In this document: in pieces, positions 1 to 12,045 of the stretch
Layout: each line of letters starts with the position of its first letter
Position numbering within the stretch: the stretch's first letter is position 1
DNA from: Elymus sibiricus
Lineage: Eukaryota > Streptophyta > Magnoliopsida > Poales > Poaceae
Direction: 5' to 3'
Assembly: GCA_039707655.1 (NCBI GenBank)
Contig: CM077666.1
Span: 394,401,886 to 394,465,885 of the forward strand
Length of the DNA: 64,000 nucleotides
Translations under genes and position numbers: made by a program
The notes under the pieces: generated by a model
Told to the model about the DNA's origin: nothing
Database searches by the model: none
Seen by the model: the letters and a program-made list of their open reading frames with translations, nothing else

Positions 1-828
1 GGCGGCCGGCGTCTCGTGGCTCGATGAGGAGGCATAGGGCGGTTCGGCGAAGCTCGTGGACACGACGAGGAGGCGTGGGGCTGGCTATGGCTGCGGCAGT
101 TCATGATGGCACGGCGGCCGCTTTAGCCATGGTGGAGAAGAGCGAGGGAGAGGGCGAGGAGGCAAATGGAGAGGTGGGCTCGATCGGGACGGCTCCCGCG
201 AGAACATCCACGGCGTCGACGTGGCTCGGGAGGGAGGCAGGCGGGCAGGAGGTGGCGCTCACGCGTGCTCGCATGCGGCGAGCGTGTGACCGCGTCCTTC
301 TAGCACCAGGAGGACGACGACTGGCACTGGGCCAGTGCGCCACATAGTGCTGGGCCAGGTAATCTCTCTCTCTCTCTCTGCTTTATTCTATTTTGTTTTC
401 TGTTTTTCTTTTTCTGTAATTTGTTTTGATTTAGTTTTAACACTAAACCAATTTATAAAATTCTGAAACTTTTTGTGGACACTATCTGCATTACTCCAGA
501 GGCCCTCACCAAGTTTCAAAATTATTGGAGCTATTAAATATTTTATAGCATTTTATAGCCCCAACTCAAATACATATTGGATTAATTCAAAGCCCATTTA
601 TGTCCTGGAAAAATGTGCACCATTTTTGGTTTAGGTTTTCACCTTGTGCCATAAATCATGAACATTTTTGAAGGGCATTTTGCGTTCATTGGAAAAGATT
701 TTATTTGAACCTATTGATTTAATTTGGTGCTAGGGTTTGGATCAATCCTCATTTCAAAGTTCATGAGATTTAAATGTGATGCAACAAAATTAGCTAGCCT
801 AAGTGCATACCAGACTAGGGATGTGACA
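1..828 (-). repeat. Element A: LTR (3' copy, cut by window edge)
   Basis: Read on the minus strand this LTR begins TGTCACATCCC at 828 and runs out of the window. It lies directly behind a polypurine tract and the integrase end, so it is the 3' LTR of minus-strand gypsy element A. The same sequence recurs in the same orientation at about 61290-62121; by eye there are about 14 differences over the last 420 bases. A short CT microsatellite lies at 363-379. The GC-rich stretch 1-350 gives open frames on both strands, but these occur only because the LTR is GC-rich; I see no gene. Confidence 0.85.
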
Positions 829-841
829 ACTCGCCCCCACT
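829..841 (-). other. Element A: polypurine tract
   Basis: The minus strand reads GTGGGGGCGAGT immediately before the LTR start TGTCACATCCC. A purine run at this point is the primer site for plus-strand DNA synthesis in LTR retrotransposons, and it fixes both the orientation and the LTR boundary. Confidence 0.75.
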
Positions 842-1393
842 CAGAAGAATCTCATCCCGAGATTCAGGAGTCGGCGGAAAGAGTGTGGGGTACTCAAGTC
901 AAAGATGATCTTCTCGTTCCCAAATAGCTTCTCTCTCAGAATGATGAGACCACTGAACCTTGAGAAACCTGATGTTCTGATGTTGAGTGGTACGCTCTGC
1001 TTGATCAAGTATATGAACGGGTACTCTCGATATGTGAGGTTATCTTGGAGATCAAGCGTTTTGTGGTCCACTCCGCGGATGGGATCCGAGAAGCAACACC
1101 TGAGTTGAGAGACGTGGAAGACATCATGGACTCGGGAAAGATGTGGGGGTAGTTCCAACTGGTAGGCAACCTCCCCTCGTTTAGCGAGAATGCAAAAAGG
1201 ACCAATGTAACGAGGAGCCAACTTGCCCTTGATACCGAAACGATGGGTACCCTTCAAAGGGGTAAACCCGAAGGTAAGCCTTCTCGTCAACCTCATAGGT
1301 TACTTCTTTATGACGACGGTCATACTGACTCTTTTGACGAGACTGGGCTGTTTTCAAATTCTCACGAACAATGCGAACCTGCTCTTCTGCCTC
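841..1393 (-). pseudogene. pol: Element A: integrase C-terminus and chromodomain remnant
   Basis: The open frame 1296-841 shows the integrase C-terminal core (GKLAPRYIGPF, then LPPHLSRVHDVFHVSQL), typical of plant Ty3/gypsy chromoviruses. Downstream there is a chromodomain-like stretch (TYREYP, then a frame with QAERTTQHQ, VQWSHHS and EREAIWERED). A single-base shift near 1018-1022 separates these two halves, and an in-frame TGA follows the second. The protein would tether the integration complex to heterochromatin. The reading frame is also broken between 1394 and 1297, so this piece is not joined to the integrase core. The chromodomain supports a chromovirus, probably Tekay/Del type. Confidence 0.8.
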
Positions 1394-2398
1394 CTAGATC
1401 ATATCCAGTCCAAAGAATTGTCTTTCACCGGTTTCTGACCAGTTCAAAGGTGTTTGACATCTTCGTCCATACAGAATCTCGAAGGGGGCTTTCTTGAGGC
1501 TGGATTGGTAGCTATTGTTATAAGCAAACTCAGTGAAAGGAAGGCACTTCTCCCAATCCATACCAAATGAGATAACGCAAGCTCTAAGCATGTCTTCGAG
1601 AATTTGATTGACCCTTTCCACTTGACCACTTGACGGAGGGTGGAAAGCGGTACTGAAAGATAGATGGGTTCCCATGCCAGTCTGGAAACTCTCCAAAAAT
1701 CGAGATGTGAAAAGACTACCACGGTCAGAATTGATCTCTAGTGTAACACCATGAAGTGACACTATTCGAGAAATATATAAGTGACTAGCAGTGATACTCT
1801 CTCGAACAGGAAGGAAGTGAGCCACTTTGGAAAGACGATCAATGACTACGAAGATAGCATTATTCCCTTTCTTGGTCCTGGGAAAGCCGGTGATGAAGTC
1901 CATACCAACTTTGTCCCATTTCCACTCAGGAATAGCTAAGGGCTGAAGGGTGCTAGCAGGCCTCTGATGCTCTGCCTTAACGCGATGACAAACATCACAG
2001 TTAGCAATGAACTCAGTGATTTCTCTCTTCATCCTAGTCCACCAGAACCTCTGGTGTAGGTCCTGGTACATCTTGGTACTACCGGGATGAATCGTGAGTG
2101 GGGATTCATGAGCCTCCTTAAGGATCAACTGTCGAAGATGTTGACTCTTGGGAACCACCAACCAGTTCTCAAAGAAAACAACACCTCGTTCATCTACAGA
2201 AAAGCTACCAGCAACTCCCTTCTCCATGTTTCTCTTGATCCGGGTAATACCCGTATCATACAGCTGGATAGCTATGATCTGATCCTCGAGAGTAGGTTTC
2301 ACCACCAAGGAAAAAGAGATCCGTGAGGAACAATGTGAAGGTTAAGCTTACAGAATTCCTCATGGAGAGGTGGTTGACCTTGTAACAACATGAGGTTG
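1394..2398 (-). pseudogene. pol: Element A: integrase core (Ty3/gypsy)
   Basis: An open frame of about 304 codons (2308-1394) contains the whole catalytic part of a retroviral-type integrase. The zinc-binding H-H-C-C region includes HESPLTIHPG and CDVCHRVK. The three catalytic acidic residues lie in GMDFITGFP, NSDRGSLFTS and SSGQVERVNQ. The gene continues from the RNase H segment at 9415-9856, from which it was cut by insertion of element B at 2399. A frame change near 2312 interrupts the RNase H-integrase linker, and a TAG at 1394-1396 ends the frame before the C-terminal domain. It is therefore an inactive remnant. Confidence 0.88.
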
Positions 2399-3901
2399 TG
2401 ATACGTCTCCATCGTATCTATAATTTTTGATTCTTTCATGCCAATATTCTACCACTTTCACATATTTTTTGCAACATTTTATATTATTTTTGGGACTACC
2501 ATATTGATCCAGTGCCCAGTGCCAGTTCCTGTTTTCTGCTTGTTTTTTGTTTCACAGAAAATCCATATCAAATGAAGTCCAAGTGCAATAAAATTTTATG
2601 GAGAATTATTTTGGAATATATGTGATTTTTGGGAGGTGGAATCAACGCAAACGGAGGCCCACAGCCTCCACAAGCCACATGGGCACCCCCCAGGTGCGGT
2701 GTGGTGCCTCGTGGGCACACAGTAAGTTGGTTGGGGTTCTTCTTCGGGCGCAAGGAAGCTAATATCTGGAAAAAAATCGTGTTAAAATTTCAGCGCAATC
2801 GGAGTTACGGATCTCCGGGAATTTAAGAAACGGTGAAAGGCCAGAAAATCGGAGCGCGAAACAGAAGAGAACAGAGAAAGAGAGATCCAATCTCGGAGGG
2901 GCTCCCGCCCTCCGGGTGCCAAGGAGGCCAAGGACCAGAGGGAAAACCTCTTCCCATCTTGGGGGGAGGCCAAGCAAGAAGAAGAAGGAGGGGGGCTCTC
3001 TCCCCCTCTCTTCCGGTGGCGCCGAAGCGCCGCCGGGGGAACCATCGTGACGGCGATCTACATCAACAACTTCGCCGCCGTCAACACCAACTGTCTCCCC
3101 CTCTATGCAGCGGTGTAACACCTCTTCTCCCCACTGTAATCTCTACTTAAACATGGTGCTTAATGCTACATATTATTATCCAATGATTTGTGGCCATCCT
3201 ATGATGTTTGAGTAGATTATTTTTGTCCTATGGGTTGATTGATGATCGTGATTGGTTTGAGTTGTATGTTTTATTTTGGTGCCGTCCTATGGTTCCCTCC
3301 GTGTCATGCAAGCGTGAGGGATTCCTGTTGTAGGGTTTGCAATACATTCATAATTATCTTATAGTGGGCGGCTAGAGTGACAGAAGCTTACACCCGAGTA
3401 AGGGGGTTGTTGCATATGGGAGTAAAGGGGACTTGATACTTAATGCTATGGTTGGGTTTTATCTTAATGATCTTTGGTAGTTGCGGATGCTTGCTAGAGT
3501 TCCAATCATAAGTGCATACGATCCAAGTACGGAAAGTATGTTAGCTCTTGCCTCTCCCTCATATAAAATTGCAATAATGATTACCGGTCTAGTTATCGAT
3601 TGCCTATGGACAAATCATTCTCTTGTGTTACAAAAGCTTTCTACTAAAACAAACTAACTTTTATTATCTCACAAATTACTCCTAGTTTTATTCTCGTTAA
3701 GTACTTCTAGTCTTATCCTTACACCCGCAAAATAGTTTCTTACTTGTTCTAGGTAAAGTGAACGTTAAGTGCGCATAGAGTTGTATCGGTGGTCGATAGA
3801 ACTTGAAGGGAATATTAATTCTACCTTTAGCTCCTCGTTGGGTTTGACACTCTTATTTATTGAAAAAGCTACAATTGATCCCCTATACTTGTGGGTTATC
3901 A
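2399..3901 (+). repeat. Element B: 5' LTR
   Basis: This 1,503 bp LTR runs from TGATACGTCTCC to GGGTTATCA. It matches the 3' LTR at 7912-9414 with a few per cent scattered substitutions. A partly self-complementary GC-rich segment lies near 2655-2725, in the same relative place as the hairpin of the C LTRs. Open frames on both strands around 2629-3150 come from LTR sequence, and the same frames recur in the other copy. Confidence 0.93.
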
Positions 3902-3912
3902 AGACCTTTTTC

Positions 3913-3930
3913 TGGCGCCGTTGCCGGGGA
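3913..3930 (+). other. Element B: primer-binding-site-like sequence
   Basis: TGGCGCCGTTGCCGGGGA lies 11 bases inside the 5' LTR end. It starts with TGG, the complement of a tRNA 3' CCA end, and the same sequence with one change lies at the same place in element C. Which tRNA primes was not determined. Confidence 0.6.
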
Positions 3931-4025
3931 GCAATAGCATGGGGTTGATATTCTCGTGTGTGCTTGTTTGCTTTATCACTAAGTAGATTTTATTTTCTGT
4001 TCTAAGTTGTTCTCTATCTTTAGTT

Positions 4026-5375
4026 ATGGATATGGAACACAAAATACCAAAAAAAATAGTTGTACTTGCTACTCATGGAGATGGGGAACCTCCTAAAACC
4101 CTCGATGCTCATTATGTGGAAAACATTAAACACTACTTTGATAATCCTGAGAAAACCCCATTCAACTTGATAATGGGAGACATGTTGGATCAACGTGAAT
4201 ACTTTAGGGATTATCGCTTGTCTCAAAAAGGGAAACTCTTATGGGATCAAATTGATTATTTGCAATGGTATGCTTGGAATTTATGCTTGAGATATGATTA
4301 TACTTGTTGTTCTAGGATGAAGGCTCCACACCTTCCCTTTTCATGTAAATTTAATGATAATGAAACCTTGGCTTCTTATGCTATTGGTATATATGATTAC
4401 TATGATGTGGAGTGAATAGAAGAATTTGTTGCTTTTAAGGGTGCTTATGAAATTGAATCTTTGTTTGAAAAGTATGAAGATTGTGATGATGCTGTCTACA
4501 GATCTTGAAATTTTGCTATACTTAAATATTGCTATGAGAATTATGAATACAATGCCGATATTAATGAGTTTATTGAGAAAGTCTCCACTGTCCAAGAAGA
4601 GACTAATATTTTGCAGGCTCCTATGGAAGAAGAAATTGATGACACTGTGAGCTCATTGGATGAAAAAGATGACGAGGATAGCGAAGAACAAAACGAGGAA
4701 GAGCAGATTATCTACCCGTGCCCACCTTCTAATGAGAGTAACTCTTCAACTCATACATTGTTTAATTTCCCTTCGTGCTTACCAAAGGATGAATGCTATG
4801 ATAATTGCTATGATCCCGTTGTTTCATTTGAAATATCCCTTTTTGATGAAATTGATGCTTGCTATGCTTGTGGCCATGATGCCAATTTGAATGATGCTTA
4901 TGGAGATGAACTTGCTATAGTTCCTTATGTTAAGAATGAAATTGTTGCTATTTCACCCACACATGATAGTCCTATTATATTTTTGAATTCTCCCAACTAC
5001 ACTATATCGGAGAATTTTGCTCTTATTAAGGATTATATTGATGGGTTGCATTTTACTATTGCACATGATAATTTTGATAAATATAATATGCATGTGCTTG
5101 CTGCTCCTACTTGCAATTATTATGAGAGAGGAACTACATCTCCACCTCTCTATGTTTCCAATACGATAAAATTGCAAGAAACTGTTTATGCTATGCATTG
5201 GCCTTTACTTGATGTACATGAATTGTTCTTTTATGACATGCCGATGCATAGGAAGAGAGTTAGACTTCGTCATTGCATGATATATGTTGCTTTGTGCTCA
5301 CTACTAAATTTCAAATCATTGTTAATTAAAATTGGCTTTGATATACCTTGGGATCCGGGTGGATCAATTAGTTGA
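4026..5375 (+). pseudogene. Element B: internal 449-codon protein with two in-frame TGA codons
   Basis: One reading frame runs from ATG 4026 to the stop at 5373-5375, interrupted only by TGA at 4413-4415 and TGA at 4506-4508; the frame before, between and after is the same. The N-terminal part is basic to neutral (KIPKKIVVLATHGD, then tryptophan- and tyrosine-rich sequence near residues 75-100). The middle is very acidic (EEEIDDTVSSLDEKDDEDSEE, roughly residues 197-216). The C-terminal part is rich in Asp, Asn and Tyr. I see no zinc knuckle, protease or polymerase motif and do not recognise the protein. Its position just behind the primer site is where gag usually lies, so a diverged gag-like role is possible but unproven. 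Confidence 0.65.
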
Positions 5376-7911
5376 GCACTATATGCCTAGCTTAATGGCT
5401 TTAAAGAAAGCGCTGCCAAGGAGACAACCCAGAAGTTTTAGAGAGTCATTTATTTCTATTGAGTGCTTTTATAAAGTTTAAAAACAAAAAACATAGAGGG
5501 GAACCTGAAACTTTTCAAAAAGAAAAGTGAAAGTGAGACAGATGAGCAATGTGGAAGTGGGGGCTAGCCTTGAACTTTGTTCATGCCCATGGAAACTTTG
5601 TGAACCTTGATTACAGAAAATTTTCAACAAAAATAATTATCCCCTTGTACAAATCCATTGTATTATAAAAATAATGTGCCAAGATTTACCGTTAGGATGT
5701 TTAAATTGCTTGTTTGGTATGTGCAGTGCAAAAACAGAAACTTTTGCTGTAGTGTGTGAATTTACATTTTTTTACTGGAACATGTAAAAATTCTGAAATT
5801 TTTACACAGTACTTCTATGCAAAGTATTTATTTTTTCCTAATGTTTCAGAATTTTTTGAGTCACAGAAGTATATGTAATATAAGCATCTTTACAGACTGT
5901 CCTGTTTTCACAGATTGCTGTTATAGTTTCGTTATTTGCTTATGTTTGAAGTCTTGTTGAGCCCCATTGACTTGGGAGCCATAGAATTGTGATAGCATAC
6001 AGTGGGTAATGTTTGATTATAATTATACAATAATGTTAGAGCAGGACATGATGGGATTTGATGTTATATGTACTAACCCCGCTAATAAAAAGTTCGGTTA
6101 AGTTTTGTGTGGATGAAGTGTTCGAAGATCGAGGAGGTATTGATATTAAAAGAATGAGGAGAGGCAAGAGCTCAAGCTTGGGGATGCCCAAGGCACCCCA
6201 AGTAAATATTCAAGGAGACTCAAGCGTCTAAGCTTGGGGATGCCCCGGAAGGCATCCCATCTTTATTCGACAATTATCGGTATGTCTCGGTTTTCGTTTT
6301 GTTCACATGATATGCATAAATTCTTGGAGCATTTTTTGTGTTTATTTTTCCCTTTTCTTTTATGCACCATGCTGGTATGAGATACCTTGGTTGATTTATA
6401 GAATGCTTCATGCACTTCACTTATATCTTTTGAGTATGGCTTTATAGAATGCTTCATGTGCTTCACTTATATCATTTGAAGTTTGGATGCCTGTTTCTCT
6501 TCATATAGAAAACCGTTATTTGTAGAATGCTCTTTTGCTTCACCTATATTTTTTTTAGAGTGTGGTCTTTTATAGAAAGAATTAAACTCTCTTGCTTCAC
6601 TTATATCTATTTAGAGAGTCAACAAGAATTGGTCATTCACATGGTTAGTCAGAAAATCCTACATAAACCTTGTAGATCACTGAATATGATATTTTTGATT
6701 CCTTGCAATAGTTTTCGATATGGAGATGATAATACGTGAGTTATGCTAGTGAGTAATTGTGATATAGTAGGAATATTGGTGGTAAGGTTTGTGATTCCCT
6801 ATGCATGCACGTAGAGTCAATAGTTATGCAACGAAGTTATATCCTACTTATGGTGCATTATTCAGTGTTAGTTATTCTCAATGCATGTTTATGATCATTT
6901 TCGTTTTCTGGTTGGTTGCTTCTCAATCTATTTGCTAGCCTTCATTTGTACTAAGCGGGAATGCTGCTTGTGCATCCAACTCCTTAAATCTAAAGTTGTG
7001 CCAAATGAGTCCACCATATCTACCTATATGCGGTATTTCCATGCCGTTCCAAGTAAATTTGCATGTGCCAACTCTAAAATTTTCAAAATAATTTTCCATT
7101 TTGTGTGCCCGTACCACTCATGAAGCGACAGGGGGTGGCCAATATTTTCCATGCTAGGTGTGTTATTCTCACGATGAGTGTTTATTCACTTGTCATTGCA
7201 CGAGAGAGTGGCATGTAATAGGGATGCCCAATCCCACAATGAATCAAAATTAATAATAACAAAATTCCTTGGAAAGTGTTGGTATGGAGGGCACCCATGG
7301 ATACGACTAGTCATGAATTGTGAAAGAATGGTGGAAAGGAAATAAACTTTACTTTCTGTTTGGGAACCGCCTATGATGTGTCTAGCATGGAAGATATTGG
7401 GAATTCACTGTCGTTTTCGTTGACAGGAAAAGCATGCCTCTCAAAATAATTTTATCTCTCTAATTTAAGCTTTGAGCTCTGGCACCTCTGCAAATCTCTG
7501 CTTCCCTCTGCGAAGGGCCTATCTATTTTACTTTTATGCATTTTTATTTTTATTGAGTCTCCATCTTCTCTTATAAAGCACCAACTGGAGAGCACTATTG
7601 TCATACTTATGCATTGGGTGTAGTTAATGTTGAGTGTGTTTCATGAATGGATCAATGACTGAGCATTATGGGATAGGGATAACTTTCTTTAGCGTTGATA
7701 TTTTGAAAGACATGGTTGTTTGTTAGTATGCCTGAGTATTGATGTCTTTATATCAAATTATAGACTATTGCTTTGAATCACTTGTGTCTTAATATTCATG
7801 CCATGATTAAATTATATAATCAAGATTATGCTAGGTGGCATTCCACATCAAAAATTATCTTTTTTATCATTTACCTACTCGAGGACGAGCATGAATTAAG
7901 CTTGGGGATGC
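5376..7911 (+). other. Element B: non-coding 3' internal region
   Basis: AT-rich sequence without a credible gene. The motif CAAGCTTGGGGATGCCC occurs near 6174 and again near 6230. A degenerate tandem array of TAGAATGCTTC / CTTCACTTATATC units covers about 6395-6610. The last bases before the 3' LTR (AAGCTTGGGGATG) serve as the polypurine tract, and the neighbouring ACCTACTCGAGGACGAGC segment is repeated in reverse at 62862-62882 in element F. Confidence 0.75.
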
Positions 7912-9414
7912 TGATACGTCTCCGTCATATCTATAATTTTTGATTGTTTCATGCCAATCTTCTACCACTTTCACATATTTTTGGCAACATTTTATATTAT
8001 TTTTGGGACTAACATATTGATCCAGTGCCCAGTGCCAGTTCCTGTTTTCTGCTTGTTTTTTGTTTCACAGAAAATCCATATCAAACGAAGTCCAAATGCA
8101 CTAAAATTTTATGGAGAATTATTTTGGAATATATGTGATTTTTGGGAGGTGGAATCAACGCAAACGGAGGCCCACAATCTCCACAAGCCACATGGGCGCG
8201 CCCCCCAGGCGTGGTGTGGTGCCTCATGGGCACACCGTAAGTCGGTTGGGGCTCTTCTTCGGGCACAAGGAAGCTAATATCCAGAAAAAAATTGTGTTAA
8301 AATTTTAGCGCAATCAGAGTTACGGATCTCCAGGAATTTAAGAAACGGTGAAAGGCCAGAAAATAGGAGCGCGAAACAGAAGAGAACAGAGAGAGAGAGA
8401 TCCAATCTCGGAGGGGCTCCCACCCCTCCGAGTGCCATGGAGGCCAAGGACCAGAGGGGAAAACCTCTTCCCATCTAGGGTGAGGCCAAGCAAGAAGAAG
8501 GAGGGGGGCTCTCTCCCCCTCTCTTCCGGTGGCGCCGGAGCACCGCCGGGGGAACCTCCGTGACAGCGATCTACATCAACAACTTCGCCGCCGTCAACAC
8601 CAACTCTCTCCCCCTCTATGCAGCAGTGTAACACCTCTTCTCTCCGCTGTAATCTCTACTTAAACATGGTGCTTAATGCTACATATTATTATCCAATGAT
8701 TTGTGGCCATCCTATGATGTTTGAGTAGATTATTTTTGTCCTATGGGTTGATTAATGATCGTGATTGGTTTGAGTTGTATGTTTTATTTTGGTGCTGTCC
8801 TATGGTGCCCTCCGTGTCGCACAAGCATGAGGGATTCCCGCTGTAGGGTTTGCAATACGTTCATAATTCTCTTATAGTGGGTGGCTAGAGTGACAGAAGC
8901 TTACACCCGAGTAAGGGGGTTGTTGCATATGGAAGTAAAGGGGACTTGATACTTAATGCTATGGTTGGGTTTTACCTTAATGATCTTTGGTAGTTGCGAA
9001 TGCTTGCTAGAGTTCCAATCGTAAGTGCATATGATCCAAGTATGGAAAGTATGTTAGCTCATGCCTCTCCCTCATATAAAATTGCAATAATGATTTCCGG
9101 TCTAGTTATCGATTGCCTATGGACAAATCATTCTCTTGTGTTACAAAAGCTTTCTACTAAAACAAACTAACTTTTATTATGTCACAAATTACTCCTAGTT
9201 TTATTCTCGTTAAGTACTTCTAGTCTTATCCTTACACCCGCAAAATAGTTTCTTACTTGTTCTAGGTAAAGCAAACGTTAAGTGCGCGTAGAGTTGTATC
9301 GGTGGTCGATAGAACTTGAAGGGAATATTAATTCTACCTTTAGCTCCTCGTTGGGTTCGACACTCTTATTTATCAAAAAAGCTACAATTGATCCCCTATA
9401 CTTGTGGGTTATCA
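7912..9414 (+). repeat. Element B: 3' LTR
   Basis: This is the same length (1,503 bp) and the same ends as the 5' LTR. It is followed directly by the target duplication GGTTG and then by the RNase H sequence of element A. Confidence 0.93.
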
Positions 9415-9856
9415 GGTTGTTACAATAGGACTTATGACTTAACGCATCAGCCATGACATTGGCTTTGCCTGGGGTGTAAGATATTCCTAAGTCATAATCC
9501 ATAATCAACTCTAACCAACGTCTTTGCCTGAGATTCAAATCCGTTTGGGTGAAGATATACTTGAGACTCTGGTGATCGGTGTAAATCTCACAATGGTTAC
9601 CAAGAAGGTAATGTCGCCATGTCTTAAGTGCATGGATTACGGCTGCGAGCTCTAGATCATGTGTAGGATAATTATCCTCATGTGGATGCAACTTTCGAGA
9701 TGCATAGGCAATAACATGGCGATCCTGCATAACAATGCGACCTAGTCCCTGTCGCGAGGCGTCGTAATAGATAACAAAGTCCTTAGAGAAGTCCGGTGGC
9801 ACAAGTATGGGAGCAGAAGTCAGGCGTCTTTTCAGTTCCTGAAAACTGTGCTCACA
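9415..9856 (-). pseudogene. pol: Element A: RNase H domain
   Basis: The open frame 9802-9415 shows a Ty3/gypsy RNase H: the first acidic residue in [10 protein letters not shown], the glutamate in [15 protein letters not shown] and the next aspartate in [10 protein letters not shown], followed by the conserved [12 protein letters not shown] tail. The frame upstream ([12 protein letters not shown] and neighbours, 9803-9856) joins it to RT across a stop at about 9857-9859. Downstream the gene is cut at 9415 by element B and resumes at 2398. The enzyme would remove the RNA strand during reverse transcription. Confidence 0.87.
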
Positions 9857-11557
9857 CTATGGGGACCACTCAAACTTTTTATCTTTCTTGAGGAGTTCAG
9901 TAAGAGGCTTTGCAACTTTGGAGAAGATCTCAATGAAGCGGCGACAATAGCTCGCTAGACCAAGAAAACTCCTAACTTGCTTAACTGATTCAGGTGGAGT
10001 CCAATCAAGGACGTCCTGAACTCTATCGGGATTGAAAGCAATGCCCTTCCCAGAGATCATGTGGCCTAGATAGATCACTTCTGGCAACCAAAATTCACAC
10101 TTGGAGAACTTGGCATAAAGGCGGTGCTCTCTGAGTTTTTCTAACACAAGTCTGAGATGCTCAGCATGTTCTTCCTTGTTCTTTGAGTAAATAAGAATGT
10201 CATCGAGGTAAACCACGATGAACTTATCTAAGTACTCCATGAAGATCGTGTTCATCAAGCGAGAGAATGTGGCTGGAGCATTGGTTAGACCAAAGGACAT
10301 AACGGTGTACTCGTACTGGCCATAACGAGTGACAAAAGCCGTCTTGGGGATGTCCCCATTTCTGATCTTGATTTGGTGGTAGCCTAACCTCAAATCCATC
10401 TTAGAAAAGACTGAGGATCCAGCGAGCTGATCATACAGGTCGTTGATCATGGGGAGCAGATACTTGTTCTTTATCATGACCAAGTTAACGGGACGATAAT
10501 CTACAACCATCCAATCCGTACCATCCTTCTTCTTGATGAAGAGGATGGGACAAGCCCAAGGAGAAGAACTAGGACGGATGAAACCCTTTTGCAAGGACTC
10601 ATCAAGCTGCTTCTTAAGCTCAGCTAGCTCTAAGGGTGCCATCTTATAAGGTCTCCTAGAAATTGGGGCGGTTCCTAGGATAAGATCTATGACAAACTCT
10701 ACATCTTTGTTAGGTGGAATGCCTGGCAGTTCCTCTGGAAAGACATCCAGAAAGTCACGGACTACTGGGATATCTTCAAGGTCTGGGAGAGGGCTGGCAT
10801 TAAGTGAATAGAGTTGACGCTTTGCAACTCTAGTGGAGACATTGACTATCTCGCCAGATGGGTGTGTAAGCTGTACAGACCTGGTGGAACAATCAATCTT
10901 GGCATGATGAGCTGTCATCCAGTCCATACCCAAGATGATGTTAATATCTGAAGACTTGAGAGCTATCAAGGAAGCAAGGAATACAAGTCTGTCAACAAGG
11001 ATTTCATTGCCATAGCTTATCCTAGAAGTTTTCCATTTGGATCCAGGAGTTTGAATGACTAGTGGGGAGGGCATATCACGAAATGACATGTCGTGCAAGA
11101 GGGCATAGCTTTCGGAAATGAAGGAGTGAGATGCTCCAGTATCAAACAGAACCGATGCTGGATGACAATTGACAAGGAGCGTACCAAGAAGGACATCAGG
11201 ATCATCATGAGCTTCAATAGCTGAGACGTGATGCACACGTCCATGTTCAGTGGGAGCTGGCTTGGCACTGATCATTTTGCCTGATGGCTTACCACGGCCA
11301 ACAGACCTCTCAGACTGGGGCGGAGCAGAACTGGCCTGAGAGCAGTCATGTGCATAGTGTCCCGGTTCTCCGCACGTGAAGCAAGTCCTGACATGGACCC
11401 GCATTGGCAGGCGGTCCACCAATAGGCCTGGGTGGAGCATACTGCTGAACTGGGCAAGGCGCCACATAGGATGGCCTTGGTGCATATCCGGGTGGAAGAG
11501 CGGAGTTCGGCACCCAAATCCGACACTTCTGAGAGACGGAGGAAGAACCCAAATCAC
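9857..11557 (-). pseudogene. pol: Element A: gag zinc knuckle, protease and reverse transcriptase
   Basis: A frame of about 566 codons. In order it shows a CCHC zinc knuckle ([14 protein letters not shown]), the aspartic protease site ([12 protein letters not shown]) and reverse transcriptase. The RT contains [14 protein letters not shown] and the catalytic YLDD box ([11 protein letters not shown]). The order gag, protease, RT, RNase H, integrase marks it as Ty3/gypsy. The frame ends at a stop at 9857-9859 between RT and RNase H. At its 5' end, residues before the zinc knuckle are in a shifted frame: one shift near 11590 and a compensating one near 11390 restore the knuckle frame. Within these limits the RT domain itself is unbroken. 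Confidence 0.9.
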
Positions 11558-12045
11558 GGGTGTGCTTACAAGACTCCTCGTAGGTAAGCTGAGCTACTCG
11601 GCATTAATGGCCTTGTTCACAAGAACCTGGAAAGTATCGCAGTGGTGTAAGTGGAGATCATGATGCAACTTAGGGTTGAGACCCTTCCTGAACCTAACCT
11701 GCTTCTTGGCATCCATGGACACCTCCTCTGTGGCATAGTGGGCGAGGTTTGCAAAATCTCTACTATAGGCATCAACATCCATCTTGCCCTGGGTGAAGTT
11801 ACAAAACTCCTCCCTCTTGCGGTCAATGAGACCCTGAGGAATGTGGTGCTCACAGAAGGCCTCAGTGAAATCTCTCCAGGTAGGAATCTGTCCAGCTGGA
11901 AGCATAGCCTAATAGTTCTCCCACCAAAGACTAGCAGGACCCTCGAGGTGATATGTAGCATAGGTGACCTTGTCACCTTCAGCCACGTTCGTGGAACGCA
12001 GCATATGAGTGATGCTACGGAGCCAATCATCTACATCGAGTGGCT
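11558..12045 (-). pseudogene. gag: Element A: gag, truncated by insertion of element C
   Basis: The frame 11905-11594 carries the retrotransposon gag core (TWRDFTEAFCEHHIP, then EFCNFTQGKMDVDAYSRDF and RFRKGLNPKLHHDL). Upstream sequence to 12045 reads as more gag (PLDVDDWLRS and YATYHLEGPASLWW) with a stop just before 11905. A TAG at 11594-11596 and a frame shift separate it from the zinc-knuckle part. The gene is cut at 12045 by the LTR of element C, and its true N-terminus is not present in the window. Gag would form the virus-like particle. Confidence 0.82.

Larger units (their letters stand above)
2399..9414 (+). mobile_element. Element B: complete non-autonomous Athila-related LTR retrotransposon
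   Basis: Two LTRs of exactly 1,503 bp (2399-3901 and 7912-9414) flank a 4,010 bp internal region. The element is bordered by a perfect 5-bp target duplication GGTTG (2394-2398 and 9415-9419), so both ends are certain. LTRs start TGATACGTCTCC and end GGGTTATCA. The LTR end and the primer-binding region match those of Athila-type element C, which is the basis for calling B Athila-related. No protease, RT, RNase H or integrase motif is present; the only long frame is the broken gene at 4026-5375. B must have moved with enzymes from an autonomous relative. It sits inside the pol gene of element A and is therefore younger than A. Confidence 0.93.

Noticed and set aside
24..347. Open frames at the left edge and again at 61040-61760
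   Set aside because: They are LTR sequence of element A with no conserved domain, and the two copies differ in frame and length.
2399..9414. Naming B, C and F as particular database families such as Sabrina or WHAM, and D as Sukkula
   Set aside because: The LTR starts and the large-LTR design fit what I remember of these families, but without a search the exact family cannot be supported.
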